In this document: positions 45,551 to 60,257 of the stretch, one piece after another | How positions within the stretch are numbered: position 1 is the stretch's first letter | Layout of the letters: each line of letters starts with the position of its first letter | DNA from: Liolophura sinensis | Taxonomy: Eukaryota; Mollusca; Polyplacophora; Chitonida; Chitonidae | Reading direction: 5' to 3' | NCBI RefSeq assembly: GCF_032854445.1 | Contig: NW_027017962.1 | Coordinates: forward strand, 312,001-376,000 | DNA length: 64,000 bases | Notes under the pieces: model-generated | What the model saw: the letters and a program-made list of their open reading frames with translations, nothing else | Told to the model about the DNA's origin: nothing | Databases searched by the model: none | Made by a program: the position numbers and the translations under genes

Positions 45551-47650
45551 CCAGTACTCTATTAGATGGCGTAGAGATCTAACTACAACAGCAAACGACA
45601 TGGACCTGTAAAAGTTAGCTTTGTTTTGCGCAGACCTCGTGCTCTTTACTATACGTTAAACAATCCAGGGTGATTAACAAATATGGATATGTGAACTGGT
45701 CCAAGTGCTGACTTTCTAACGATGGCCGAGCTATGAGTGGAATAGTGAGTCTGTGCATGGCATGTCGTGGATTGAGATGTGAATGTACAAACTTGCTGTT
45801 ACACTGGTCGTGTTTTTGCCTTATTTCTTACAATTAGCGGGCTAAGTCTGCCAAGGAACGACCGTTTTTCACTGGGCATAGCGTAGCATCATTAAGGTCG
45901 CCAATCTATTCGAGGGAATGGAAATGACCGGCCGACTGCCTCAATGGCGAAAGGTGTAAGGTCGCATGGAAACTTTGAAAGCCGTGTATGTGGAACATGT
46001 GTCCTTCGAACACAGAACATGAAGGGGAAAACTTCATCGATCCGATCCGGGATCCCGGCCTAGGATCTGCTATTCGCAGATCCATTCTAGTTAGGGATCC
46101 CGTTCTCCCGAACGGGATCCCTATTGTAATCGTTCTGTTTTTTCTTATTATTATTATTATTATTATTATTATTTTTTTTTTTTCACCGACTTTGTTAGCA
46201 AGGAAACTTTTTTACTGTTCAACATACAGGTCTCATATTTTGCACACATATTCTGGCGGAGATTTTCCAGGGATAAATTCTCCATTTTTTTTTCATGTCA
46301 CGTGGTTCGGCCGCCATATTGGATTTTGTGTAAAATCTTTAAAAATCTTCTTCTCCAGAACCACTGAACCGATCGTTTTCAAATTTGACATGCAGCTAGT
46401 AGGTTACGAGTTCTTTAAAGTTTGCGAAAATGGTTCACTTCCGGTCAAAATTCGGGAAGCTCGCCATTGGTCGAATTTGTGACGTCACAAAAAGTTCTCA
46501 AAGTTCAATTGTTCTGAACGTATTCTGATGTATCTTGAGCTGCTGATTCTGAATCTGCTTGTATTTTTTGCATATCTGTGTAACTTTTTGAGATATTAGC
46601 AAAAAACTCAAAAAAATTACGTAAGTTCAATGACCTGTAACTCGAGAACTATGGCAGCTAGAAATGTGCAACCTGCACGAAATTGTAGAACAAGACATGC
46701 TCTTTCGATCACTCGTCAACAGATTTGATCTCGGATCAATAGTTTTTTCGCTAGAAGCGTTTAAATGACAACACCGTTTTTTGTTCAGAAAAAGACGGGA
46801 ATCCTATTGCTTTAACATGGAGTTAGATGGGGACTGGACTGGGTTTGTAGTATTTGACCTGATGCTTTCGGCTACACTGTCCGTGATCTCCCCAAACGGT
46901 TGTAGGATGACATTGATTCCATTTCACATCTAACTCCAGTACTCTATTAGAGGGCGTAGAGATCTAACTACAACAGCAAACGACGTGGACCTGTAAAAGT
47001 TAGTATTGTTTTGCGTAGACCTTGTCCTCTTTACTATACGTTAAACAGACCAGGGAGATTGACAGATATGGATATGTGAACTGGTCCTAGTGCTGACTTT
47101 CTAACGATGGCCGAGCTATCAGTGGAGCAGTGAGTCCGTGCATGGCAGGTCGTGGATTGAGATGTCAATGTACAAACTTGCTGTTACACTGGTCGTGTTT
47201 TTGCGTTATTTCTTACAAATAGCGGGCTAAATCTACCAAGAAACGGCCGTTTTTAACCGGGCATAGCGTGGCATCATTAGGGTCGCCGATCTATTCGAGG
47301 GAATACAAATGACCGGCCGACTGCCTCAGTGACAAATGGTGTAAGGTCGCATGGAAACTTTGAAAGCCGTGTATGTGGAACATGTGTCCTTCGAACACAG
47401 AACATGAAGGGGAAAACGTCATCGATCAGATCCGGGATCCCGGCCTAGGATCTGCTATTCGCAGATCCATTCTAGTTATTATTATTATTATTTTTTTTTC
47501 ACCGACTTTGTTCGCATGGAAACTTTTTTACCGTTCAACATACAGGTCTGAAATTTTGCACACATATTCTGGCGGTAAATATCTCGGGACAAATTCTCCA
47601 CTTTTTTGCTATGTCACGTGGTTCGGACGACATATTGGATTTTGTGTAAA

Positions 47651-47681
<31 letters not shown>

Positions 47682-50600
47682 GAACCGATCGGTTTCAAAT
47701 TTAACATGCAGCTAGTAAGTTACGAGTCCTTTAAAGTTTGCGAAAATGGTTCACTTCCGGTCAAAACTCTGGAAGTTCGCTATTGGTCGAAATTGTGACG
47801 TCACAAAAAGTTCTCAAAGTTCAATTGTTCTGAACGTATTCTGATGTATCTTGAGCTGCTGATTCCGAATCTGCACGTATTTTTTGCATATCTGTGTAAC
47901 CTTTTGAGATATAAGCAAAAAACTAAAAAAGTGACAGAACTTGAATGACCTGTAACTCGAGAACTATGACAGCTAGAAATGTGCAACCTGCACGAAATTG
48001 TAGCCTAAGACATGCTCTTTCGAGCATTCGTCAATGGATTTGAGCTGCGATCGATAGATTTTTCGCTACAAGCGTTTAAATGACAACACCGTTTTTTGTT
48101 TGGAAAAAGGTGGAAATCCCATTGCTTTAACATGGAGTTAGATGGGGACTGGACTGGGTTTGTAGTATTTAACCTGATGCTTTCGGCTACACTGTCCGTG
48201 ATTTCCCGAAACGGTTGTAGGATGACATTGATTCCAGTTCCCATCTAACTCCAGTACTCTATTAGAAGGCGTAGAGATCTAACTACAACAGCAAATGACA
48301 TGGACCTGTAAAAGTTAGCTTTGTTTTGCGCAGACCTCGTGCTCTTTACTATACGTTAAACAGTTCAGGGTGATTGACAGATATGGGCATGTGCCGTGGT
48401 CCAAGTGCTGACTTTCTAACGATGGCCAAGCTATCAGTGGAGCTGTGAGTCTGTACAAACTTTGTGTTGCACTAGTCGTGTTTTTGCATTATTTCTTACA
48501 ATTAATGGGCTAAGTCTGCCAAGGAACGACCGTTTTTCACTGGGCATAGCGTAGCATCATTAAGGTCGCCGATCTATTTGAGGGATTGCAAATGACCGGC
48601 CGACTGCCTCAGTGACAAACGGTGTAAGGTCGCATAGAAACTTTGAAAGCCGTGTATGTGGAACATGGGTCCTTCGAACACAGATCATGAAGGGAAAACG
48701 TCATCGATCAGATCCGGGATCCCGGCCTAGGATCTGCTATTCGCAGATCCATTCTAGTTAGGGATCCCGTTCTCCCGAACGGGATCCCTATTGTAATCGT
48801 TCTGTTTTTTCTTATTATTATTATTATTATTTTTTTTTCACCGACTTTGTTCGCATGGAAACTTTTTTACCGTTGAACATACAGGTCTGAAATTTTGCAC
48901 ACATATTCTGGCGGTGAATACCTCGGGACAAATTCTCCACTTTTTTGCCATGTCACGTGGTTCGTGCGCCATATTGGATTTTGTGTAAAATCTTTAAAAA
49001 TCTTCTTCTCCAGAACCACTGAACCGATCGGTTTCAAATTATACATGCTGCTAGTAAGTTACGAGTTCTTTAAAGTTTGCGAAAATGGTTTACTTGCGGT
49101 CAAAATTCTGGAAGTTCGCCATTGGTCGAATTTATGACGTCACAAAAAGTTCTCAAAGTTCAAATGTTCTCAACGTATTCTGGTGTATCTTGAGCTGCTG
49201 ATTCTGAATCTGCTTGTATTTTTCGCATATCTGTGCAACTTTTTGAGATATGAGCAAAAAACTCAAAAAAGTGACGTAACTTCAATGACCTGTAACTCGA
49301 GATCTGTGGGAGCTAGAAATGTGCAACCTGCACGAAATTGTAGCCCAAGACATGCTCTTTCGAGCATTCGTCAACAGATTTGAGCTCCGATCAATAGTTT
49401 TTTTGCTACAAGCGTTTAAATGACAACACCGTTTTTTGTTTAGAAAAAGGTGCTAATCCTATTGCTTTAACATGGAGTTAGATGGGGACTGGACTGGGTT
49501 TGTAGTATTTGACCTGATGCTTTCGGCTACACTGTCCGTGATCTCCCGAAACGGTTGTAGGATGACATTGATTCCAGTTCCCATCTAACTCCAGTACTCT
49601 ATTAGATGGCGTAGAGATCTAACTACAACAGCAAACGACATGGACCTGTAAAAGTTAGCTTTGTTTTGCGCAAACCTCGTGTTCTTTACTATACGTTAAA
49701 CAATCCAGCGTGATTAACAAATATGGATATGTGAACTGGTCCAAGTGCTGACTTTCTAACGATGGCCGAGCTATGAGTGGAGCAGTTAGTCTGTGCATGG
49801 CATGTCGTGGATTGAGATGTGAATGTACAAACTTGCTGTTACACTGGTCGTGTTTTTGCTTTATTTCTTACAATTAGCGGGCTAAGTCTGCCAAGGAACG
49901 ACCGTTTTTCACTGGGCATATCGTAGCATCATTAAGGCCGCCAATCTATTCGAGGGAATGGAAATGACCGGCCGACTGCCTCAATGGCGAAAGGTGTAAG
50001 GTCGCATGGAAACTTTGAAAGCCGTGTATGTGAAACATGTGTCCTTCGAACACAGAACATGAAGGGGAAAACTTCATCGATCCGATCCGGGATCCCGGCC
50101 TAGGATCTGCTATTCGCAGATCCATTCTAGTTATTATTATTATTATTATTTTTTTTTCACCGACTTTGTTCGCATGGAAACTTTTTTACCGTTTAACATA
50201 CAGGTCTGAAATTTTGCACACATATTCTGGCGGTGAATACCTCGGGACAAATTCTCCACTTTTTTGCCATGTCACGTGGTTCGGACGCCATATTGGATTT
50301 TGTGTAAAATCTTTAAAAATCTTCTTCTCAAGAACCACTGAACCGATCGTTTTCAAATTTGACATGCTGCTAGTAAGTTACGAGTTCTTTAAAGTTTGCG
50401 AAAATGGTTCACTTCCGGTCAAAATTCTGGAAGTTCGCTATTGGTCGAATTTATGACGTCACAAAAAGGTCTCAAAGTTCAAACGTTCTGAACGTATTCT
50501 GGTGTATCTTGAGCTGCTGATTCTGAATCTGCTTGTATTTTTTGCATATCTGTGTAACTTTTTGAGATATTAGCAAAAAACTCAAAAAAGTGACGTAACT

Positions 50601-53023
50601 TCAATGACCTGTAACTCGAGATCTGTGGGAGCTAGAAATGTGCAACCTGCACGAAATTGTAGAACAAGACATGCTCTTTCGAGCATTCGTCAACAGATTT
50701 GAGCTCCGATCAATAGTTTTTTCGCTACAAGCGTTTAAATGACAACACCGTTTTTTGTTTAGAAAAAGGTGCTAATCCTATTGCTTTAACATGGAGTTAG
50801 ATGGGGACAAAACTGGGTTTGTAGTATTTGACCTGATGCTTTCGGCTGCACTGTCCGTGATCTCCCGAAACGGTTGTAGGATGACATTGATTCCAGTTCC
50901 CATCTAACTCCAGTACTCTATTAGATGATGTAGAGATCTAACTACAACAGCAAACGACGTGGACCTGTAAAGGTTAGCTTTGTTTTGCGCAGGCCTCGTG
51001 CTCTTTACTATACATTAAACAGGCCAGGGTGATTGACAGATATGGACATGTGCTGCGGTCCAAGTGTTGACTTTCTAACGATTGTCGAGCTATCAGTGGA
51101 GCTGTGAGTCTGTACAAACCTCCTGTTACACTGGTCGTGTTTTAGCGTTATTTCTTACAAATAGCGGGCTATGTCTGCCAAAGAACGACCGTTTTTCACT
51201 GGGCATAGCGTAGCATCATTAAGGTCGCTGATATATTCGAGGGAATGCAAATGACCGGCCGACTGCCTCAGTGACAAACGGTGTAAGGTCGCATGAAAAC
51301 TTTGAAAGCGGTGTATGTGGAACATGTGTCCTTCGAACACAGATCATGAAGGGGAAAACGTCATCGATCCGATCCGGGATCCCGGCCTAGGATCTGCTGT
51401 TCGCAGATCCATTCTAGTTATTATTATTAGGGATCCCGTTCTTCCGGAACGGGATCCCTATTGTATTCGTTCTGTTTTTTAGGGATCCCGTTCTCCCGAA
51501 CGGGATCCCTATTGTAATCGTTCTGTTTTTTCTTATTATTATTATTATTATTTTTTTTTCACCGACATTGTTCGCATGGAAACTTTTTTACTGTTCAACA
51601 TACAGATCCCAAATTTTGTACACATTTTCTGGCGGTGAATATCTCGGGACAAATTCTCCACTTTTTTGTTATGTCACGTGGTTCGGCCGCCATATTGGAT
51701 TTTGTGTAAAATCTTTAAAAATCTTCTTCTCCAGAACCACTGAACCGATCGTTTTCAAACTCGACATGCAGCTAGTAGGTCACGAGTTCTTCAAAGTTTG
51801 CGAAAATGGTTTACTTCCGGTCAAAACTCTGGAAGCTCGCCATTGGTCGAAATTGTGACGTCACAAAAAGTTCTTAACGTTCAATTGTTCTGAACGTATT
51901 CTGATGTATCTTGAGCTGCTGATTCCGAATCTGCCTTTACTTTTTACATATCTGTGTAACTTTTTGAGATATCAGCCAAAAAATCAATAAAGTTACGTAA
52001 CTTCAATGACCTGTAACTCGAGAACTAGGACAGCTAGAAATGTGCAACCTGCACGAAATTGTAGCCCAAGACATGCTCTTTCGATCATTCGTCAATGGAT
52101 TTGAGCTCCGATCAATAGTTTTTTCGCTACAAGCGTTTAAATCACAACACCGTTTTTTGTTTAGAAAAAGGTGGGAATCCAATTGCTTTAACATGGAGTT
52201 AGATGGGGACTGGACTGGGTTTATAGTATTTGACCTGATGCTTTCGGCCAAACTGTCCGTGATCTCCCGAAACAGTTGTAGGATGACATTGATTCCAGTT
52301 CCCATCTATCTCCAGTACTCTATTAGAAGGCGTAGAGATCTAACTACAACAGCAAATGACATGGACCTGTAAAAGTTAACTTTGTTTTGCGCAAGCCTCG
52401 CCCTCTTTACTATACGTTAAACAGTCCAGGGTGATTAACAGATATGGACATGTGCCCTGGTCCAAGTGCTGACTTTCCAACGATGTTGTTTTTGCCTGAT
52501 TTCTTACAATTAGCGGGTTAAGTCTGCCAAGGAACGACCGTTTTTCACTGGGCATATCGTAGCATCATTAAGGTCGCCGATCTATATGAAAGAATGCAAA
52601 TGACCGGCCGACTGCCTCAGTGACAAACGGTGTAAGGGTCGCAAGGTAACTTTGAAAGCCGTGTTTGTGGAACATGTGTCCTTCGAACAAAGATCATGAA
52701 GGGGAAAACGTCATCGATCCGATCCGGATCCCGGCCTAGGATCTGCTATTCGCAGATCCATTCTAGTTCTTATTATTATTATTATTATTAGGGATCCCGT
52801 TCTCCCGAACGGGATCCCTATTGTAATCGTTCTGTTTTTTCTTATTATTATTATTATTATTATTTTTTTTTCACCGACTTTGTTCGCATGGAAACTTTTT
52901 TACCGTTTAACATACAGGTCTGAAATTTTGCACACATATTCTGGCGGTGAATACCTCGGGACAAATTCTCCACTTTTTTGCCATGTCACGTGGTTCGACG
53001 CCATATTGGATTTTGTGTAAAAT

Positions 53024-53054
<31 letters not shown>

Positions 53055-56000
53055 AACCGATCGGTTTCAAATTTGGACATGCTGCTAGTAAGTTACGAGT
53101 TCTTTAAAGTTTGCGAAAATGGTTCACTTCCGGTCAAAATTCTGGAAGTTCGCTATTGGTCGAATTTATGACGTCACAAAAAGTTCTCAAAGTTCATTTG
53201 TTCTGAACGCATTCTGATGTATCTTGAGCTGCTGATTCTGAATCTGCTTGTATTTTTTGCATATCTGTGTAACTTTCTGAGATATTAGCAAAAAACTCAA
53301 AAAAGTGACGTAACTTCAATGACCTGTAACTCGAGATCTGTGGAAGCTAGAAATGTGCAACCTGCACGAAATTGTAGCCCAAGACATGCTCTTTCGAGCA
53401 TTCGTCAACAGATTTGAGCTCCGATCAATAGTTTTTTCGCTACAAGCGTTTAAATGACAACACCGTTTTTTGTTTAGAAAAAGGTGCTATCCTTTTGCTT
53501 TAACATGGAGTTAGATGGGGACTGGACTGGGTTTGTAGTATTTGACCTGATGCTTTCGGCTACACTGTCCGTGATCTCCCGAAACGGTTGTAGGATGACA
53601 TTGATTCCAGTTCCCATCTAACTCCAGTACTCTATTAGATGGCGTAGAGATCTAAATACAACAGCAAACGACATGGACCTGTAAAAGTTAGCTTTGTTTT
53701 GCGCAGACCGCGTGCTCTTTACTATACGTTAAACAATCCAGGGTGATTAACAAATATGGATATTTGAACTGGTCCAAGTGCTGACTTTCTAACGATGGCC
53801 GAGCTATCAGTGGAGCAGTGAGTCCGTGCATGGCAGGTCGTGGATTGAGATGTGAATGTACAAACTTGCTGTTACACTGGTCGTGTTTTTGCCTTATTTC
53901 TTACAAATAGCGGGCTAAATCTGCCAAGAAACGACCGTTTTTCCCTGGGCATAGCGTAGCATCATTAAGGTCGCCAAACTATTCGAGGGAATACAAATGA
54001 CCGGCCGACTGCCTCAGTGATTAACGGTGTAAGGTCGCGTGGAAACTTTTAAAGGCGTGTATGTGGAACATGTGTCCTTCGAACACAGAACATGAAGGGG
54101 AAAACCTCATCCTTCCGATCCGGGATCCCGGCCTAGGATCTGCTATTCGCAGATCCATTCTAGTTATTATTATTATTATTATTTTTTTTTCACCGAATTT
54201 GTTCGCATGGAAACTTTTTTACCGTTTAATATACAGGTCTGAAATTTTGCACACATATTCTGGCGGTGAATACCTCGGGACAAATTCTCCACTTTTTTGC
54301 CATGTCACGTGGTTCGGACGCCATATTGGATTTTGTGTAAAATCTTTAAAAATCTTCTTCTCCAGAACCACTGAACCGATCGGTTTCAAATTATACATGC
54401 TGCTAGTAAGTTACGAGTTCTTTAAAGTTTGCGAAAATGGTTCACTTCCTGTCAAAATTCTGGAAGTTCGCCATTGGTCGAATTTATGACGTCACAAAAA
54501 GTTATCAAAGTTCAAATGTTCTGAACGTATTCTGGTGTATCTTGAGCTGCTGATTCTGAATCTGCTTGTATTTTTTGCATATCTGTGTAACTTTTTGAGA
54601 TATTAGCAAAAAAACCTCAAAAAAAGTGACGTAACTTCAATGACCTGTAACTCGAGATCTGTGGGAGCTAGAAATGTGCAACATGCACGAAATTGTAGCC
54701 CAAGACATGCCTCTTTCGAGCATTCGTCAACAGATTTGAGCTCGATCAATAGTTTTTTCGCTACAAGCGTTTAAATGACAACACCGTTTTTTGTTTAGAA
54801 AAAAGGTGCTAATCCTATTGCTTTAACATGGAGTTAGATGGGGACTGGGTTTGTAGTATTTGACCTGATGCTTTCGGCTACACTGTCCGTGATCTCCCGA
54901 AACGGTTGTAGGATGACATTGATTCCAGTTCCCATCTAACTCCAGTACTCTATTAGATGGCGTAGAGATCTAACTACAACAGCAAACGACATGACCTGTA
55001 AATTTAGCTTTGTTTTGCGCAGACCTCGTGCTCTTTACTATACGTTAAACAATCCCGGGTGATTAACAAATATGGATATGTGAACTGGTCCAAGTGCTGA
55101 CTTTCTAACGATGGCCGAGCTATGAGTGGAGCAGTTAGTCTGTGCATGGCATGTCGTGGATTGAGATGTGAATGTACAAACTTGCTGTTACACTGGTCGT
55201 GTTTTTAGCCTTATTTCTTACAATTAGCGGGCTAAGTCTGCCAAGGAACGACCATTTTTCACTGGGCATAGCGTAGCATCATTAAGGTCGCCAATCTATT
55301 CGAAGGAATGGAAATGACCGGCCGACTGCCTCAATGGCGGAAGGTGTAAGGTCGCATGGAAACTTGAAAGACGTGTATGTGAAACATGTGTCCTTCGAAC
55401 ACAGAACATGAAGGGGAAAACTTCATCGATCCGATCCGGGATCCCGGCCTAGGATCTGCTATTCGCAGATCCATTCTAGTTATTATTATTATTATTATTT
55501 TTTTTTTCACCGACTTTGTTCGCATGGAAACTTTTTTACCGTTCAACATACAGGTCTGAATTTTGCACACATATTTTGGCGGTGAATACCTCGGGACAAA
55601 TTCTCAACTTTTTTGCTATGTCACGTGGTTCGGCCGCCATATTGGATTTTGTGTAAAATCTTTAAAAATCTTCTTCTCAAGAACCACTGAAACCGATCAG
55701 TTTGAAAGTTGACATGCAGCTAGTAAGTCACGAGTTCTTTAAAGTTTGCGAAAATGGTTCACTTCCGGTCAAAATTCTGGAAGTTCGCTATTGGTCGAAT
55801 TTGTGACGTCACAAAAAGTTCTCAAAGTTCAAATGTTCTGAACACATTCTGGTGTATCTTGAGCTGCTGATTCTGAATCTGCTTGTGTTTTTTGTATATC
55901 TGTGTAACTTTTTGCGATATAAGCAAGAAAGTAAAAAAATAGACGTAAGTTCAATGACCTGTAACTCGAGAACTATGACAGCTAGAAATGTGCAACCTGC

Positions 56001-57143
56001 ACGACATTGTAGCCCAAGACATGCTCTTTCGAGCATTCGTCAACAGATTTGAGCTCCGATCAATAGTTTTTTCGCTACAAGCGTTTAAATCACAACACCG
56101 TTTTTTGTTTAGAAAAAGATGGGAATCCTATTGCTTTAACATGGAGTTAGATGGGGACTGGACTGGGTTTGTAGTATTTGACCTGATGTTTCGGCCACAC
56201 TGTCCGTGATCTCCCGAAACGGTTGTGGGATGACATTGATTCCAGTTCCCATCTATCTCCAGTACTCTATTAGATGGCGTAGAGATCTAACTTCAACAGC
56301 AAACGACGTGGACCTGTAAAAGTTAGCTTTGTTTTGCGCACACCTCGTCCTCTTTACTATACGTTAAACAGGCCAGGGTGATTGACAGATATGGACATGT
56401 GCCCTGGTATAAGTGCTGACTTTCTAACGGTGGCCGAGCTATCAGTGGAGCTGTGAATCTGTGCATGGCAGGTCGTAGATTGAGATGTTAATGTACAAAC
56501 TTGCTGTTACACTGGTCGTGTTTTTGCCTTATTTCTTACAAATAGCGGGCTAAGTCTGCCAAGGGACGACCGTTTTTCACTGGGCATAGCGTACAATCAT
56601 CAAGGTCGCTGATCTATTCGAGGGAATGCATATGACCGGCCGACTGCCTCAGTGACAAACGGTGTAAGGTCGCATGGAAACTTTGAAAGCCGTGTATATG
56701 GAACATGTGTCCTTCGAACACAGAACATGAAGGCGAAAACGTCATCGATCAGATCCGGGATCCCGGCCTAGGATCTGCTATTCGCAGATCCATTCTAGTT
56801 AGGGATCCCGTTCTCCCGAACGGGATCCCTATTGTAATCGTTCTGTTTTTTCTTATTAGGGATCCCGTTCTCCCGAACGGGATCCCTATTGTAATCGTTC
56901 TGTTTTTTCTTATTATTAGGGATCCCGTTCTCCCGAACGGGATACCTATTGTTATTGTTCTGTTTTTTCTTATTATTATTATTTTTTTTTCACCGACTTT
57001 GTTAGCAGCAGAACTCAAACACCGTTCAACATAGAGGTCTCAAATTTTGTACACACAATTTGGCGGAGATTTTCCAGGGGTATATTTTTTGTTTTTTTCT
57101 TAAGTCACGTGGTTCGGCCGCCATATTGGATTTTGTATAAAAC

Positions 57144-57174
<31 letters not shown>

Positions 57175-58378
57175 ACCGATCGTTTTCAAATTTGACATGC
57201 AGCTAGTAAGTCACGAGTTCTTTAAAGTTTGCGAAAATGGTTCACTTCCGTTCAAAACTCTGGAAGCTCGCTATTGGTCGAATTTGTGACGTCACAAAAA
57301 GTTCTCAAAGTTCATATGTTCTGAACGTATTCTGATGTATCTTGAGCTGCTGATTCCGAATCTGCTTGTATTTTTTGCATATCTGTGTAACTTTTTGAGA
57401 TATAAGCAAAAAACTAAAAAAAGTTACGTAACTTTAAGGACCTGTAACTCAAGAACTAAGGCAGCTAGAAATGTGCAACCTGCACCAAAGTGTAGCCCAA
57501 GACATGCTCTTTCGAGCATTCGTCAACAGATTTGAGCTCGGATCAAAAGTTTTCTCGCTAGGAGCGTTTAAATGACAACACCATTTTTTGTTTAGAAAAA
57601 GATGGGAATCCTGTTGCTTTAACATGGAGTTAGATGGGGACTGCACTGGGTTTGTAGTATTTGACATGATGCTTTCGGCTACACTGTCCGTGATCTCCAG
57701 AAACGGTTGTGCTATGACATTCAGTCCAGTTCCCATCTAACTCCAGTACTCTATTAGATGGCGTAGAGATCTAACTACAACAGCAAACGACGTGGACCTG
57801 TAAAAGTTAGCTTTGTTTTGCGCAGACCTTGTTTTCTTGACTATACGCTAACCAGGCCAGGGTGATTGACAGATATGGACATGTGCCGTGGTCCAGGTGT
57901 TGACTTTCTGACAACAGCCGAGCTATGAGTAGAGCTGTGATTCTGTGCATGGCAGGTCGTGGATTGAGACGTGGAAGTTCAAATTTGCTGTTACACGGGC
58001 TGTGTTTTTGCATTCTTCCTTACATAAAGCCAGCCAAGTCTGCCAAGGAATAACCGTTTTTCACTGGGCATAGTGTCGCATAGGGAATGACCGGCCGACT
58101 GCCTCAGTGACAAACGGTGTAAGGTCGCATGGAGACTTTAAAAGCCTTGTAGCTAGTTATGTGTTGATTTTCGACCAATAACTTATGTTCTCATATGAAA
58201 GATGAAAGCATAAAGAAAATTTGTATGTAGACTTGAAGTGAGGTTTGCGACTTCCTTGGGGACTACGTGAGATATACAATAGTGTGGGTGGTAGGGGAGA
58301 TGCTGGCGAAATTTTCTAAGACTTGACCTAATTACACAAGGATTTAAACGCTAACCGTCTTCCGTCTGCGTGGTGTGA

Positions 58379-59060
58379 CGCCTGTCAGTCATGTCAGAGT
58401 TCTATCCCAGCTTAGCCAATTTGTCAGGGGATAAAAATGTTGTGAATTTTAAGGTTTCAAGTAGGCTGCTAGGCGTAGTTCGATGTTCTGATGACGAATT
58501 TGGTTGTTTTTCCTTTGTCCGACGCATGGTTTTTTCGCCAATTGCCATCAAAGTGCGAAAAAGTGCAATTTTTGCCCATGTTTGGCCGTCACGTGACACA
58601 AAACTGCTGCAGCTGTGGAGCTGAAAATCACTGAGTACAAAGGGCAATATGCGCACTGTAGGCGTGCGTAAAATCATGGAAGTGTGTCAATAAATGTGGG
58701 AGTTGCAATGCTTCAAATATTGTCCAAAGGCCGATTGGCTATATTTGGCACTTTGACGTCCCAATGTTATATGATGCATTTTAAATGCATTTGCGACTGG
58801 GATAAAGGCACGAACAATGTAAGCATGCTACCCGACGTAGTTTAACGTCCTGATCATGAATCTGGAATTATTTCTTTCCGGAGACTCATAGTTTTGCCGC
58901 AAATGGCGATGAAAACGCGAAAAAGCGCAATTTTTCACCATATTTGGAGATCTATTGCGAGGAAACCGTAACAGCCGTAAAGCTGAAAATCACCGAGTGC
59001 AAAGCGCTAAATACGTACACTATGTGTGCCGAAAATCTTTGATCTGTGTTAACAACCACA
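58379..59060 (+). repeat. Extra ~0.7-kb module in the tenth unit
   Basis: It begins CCTGTCAGTCATGTCAGAGT and ends just before the common 3' end (GGGGAAATGTCATCGATCCG). It is absent from the short units. Related copies lie at about 60258-60825 and 61165-61850. The 2146-bp unit may therefore be the longer parental form. Confidence 0.75.
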
Positions 59061-59198
59061 GGACATGCAGGGGAAATGTCATCGATCCGATCCGGGATCC
59101 CGGCCTAGGATCTGCTATTCGCAGATCCATTCTAGTTATTATTATTAGGGATCCCGTTCTCCCGAACGGGATCCCTTTTGTAATTGTTCGGTTTTTTC

Positions 59199-59230
<32 letters not shown>

Positions 59231-60257
59231 TTTTTTTCACCGACCTTGTTAGCAAGGAAACTTTTTTACCGTTCAACATAGAGGTCTCAAATTTTGCACA
59301 CAAATTCTGGCGGAGATTTTCCAGGGATAAATTCTCCATTTTTTTTTCATGTCACGTAGTTTTGCCGCCATGTTGGATTTTGTGTAAAACTTTTGAAAAT
59401 CTTCTTCTCCAGAACCACTGAACCGATTCTTTTCAAATTTGACATGCAGCAAGTAAGTCACGAGTTCTTTAAAGTTTGCGAAAATGGTTCACTTCTGGTC
59501 AAAATTCTGGAAGTTCGCCATTGGTCGAATTTGTGACGTCACAAAAAGTTCTCAAAGTTCAATTGTTCTCAACGTATTCTGATGTGTCTTGAGCTGCTGA
59601 TTCCGAATCTGATTGTATTTTCTGTATATCTGTGTAAGTTTTTGAGATATAAGCAAAAAACTCAAAAAAGTGACGTAACTTCAATGAACTGTAACTCGAG
59701 AACTATGGCAGTTAGAAATGTGCAACCTGCACGAAATTGTAGCCCAAGACATGCTCTTTTGAGCATTCGTCAACGGATTTGAGCTCCGATCAAGAGTTTT
59801 TTCGCTACAAGCGTTTTAATGACAAGACCGTTTTTTGTTTAGAAAAAGATGGGAATCCTATAGCTTTAACATGGAGTTAGATGGGGACTGGACTGGGTTT
59901 GTAGTATTTGACCTGATGCTTTCGGCTACACTGTCCGTGATCTCCCGAAACGGTTGTAGGATGACATTGATTCCAGTTCCCATCTAACTCCAGTATTCTA
60001 TTAGAAGGCGTAGAGATCTAACTACAACAGCAAACGAAGTGGACCTGCAAAAGTTAGCTTTGTTTTGCGCAGGCCTTGTCTTCTTTACTATACGCTAACC
60101 AGGCCAGGGTGATTGACAGACATCGCCATGTGCTCTGGTCCAGGCGTGGATTTTCAAACAACGGCCTAGATATCAGTAGAGCTGCATGGCAGGTCGCGGA
60201 TTGAGATATAAGAGTACAAACTATGATTTTTCTTCTTTCTTTCTTTTTTCTTACCGC

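Larger units (their letters stand above)
44585..60240 (+). mobile_element. Head-to-tail array of 11 Helitron-like non-autonomous elements (~1.29 kb)
   Basis: Units begin TCACCGACTTTGTT at 44798, 46183, 47499, 48838, 50157, 51559, 52871, 54190, 55507, 56990 and 59237. Ten end in CATTCTAG, at 46090, 47475, 48757, 50130, 51417, 52766, 54163, 55479, 56798 and 59135. Most are about 1290 bp (range about 1208-1293); the tenth is 2146 bp. The 3' end carries GGATCTGC-TATTC-GCAGATCC then ATTCTAG, matching the hairpin-plus-CTRR end of Helitrons. A (TTA)n and T-run spacer joins units. No Rep or helicase sequence is present, so the copies are non-autonomous. An open frame of about 95 codons at the start of most units is frameshifted or diverged in others and is not called as a gene. 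Confidence 0.75.

Noticed and set aside
44798-54489. Recurrent ~95-codon frame at the start of each Helitron-like unit (LFYRSTYRSEILHTYSGG and similar)
   Set aside because: Copies differ by many amino-acid-changing substitutions. The frame is broken in the units at 52871 and 55507, and no family is recognised. The repetition comes from the array, not from selection.
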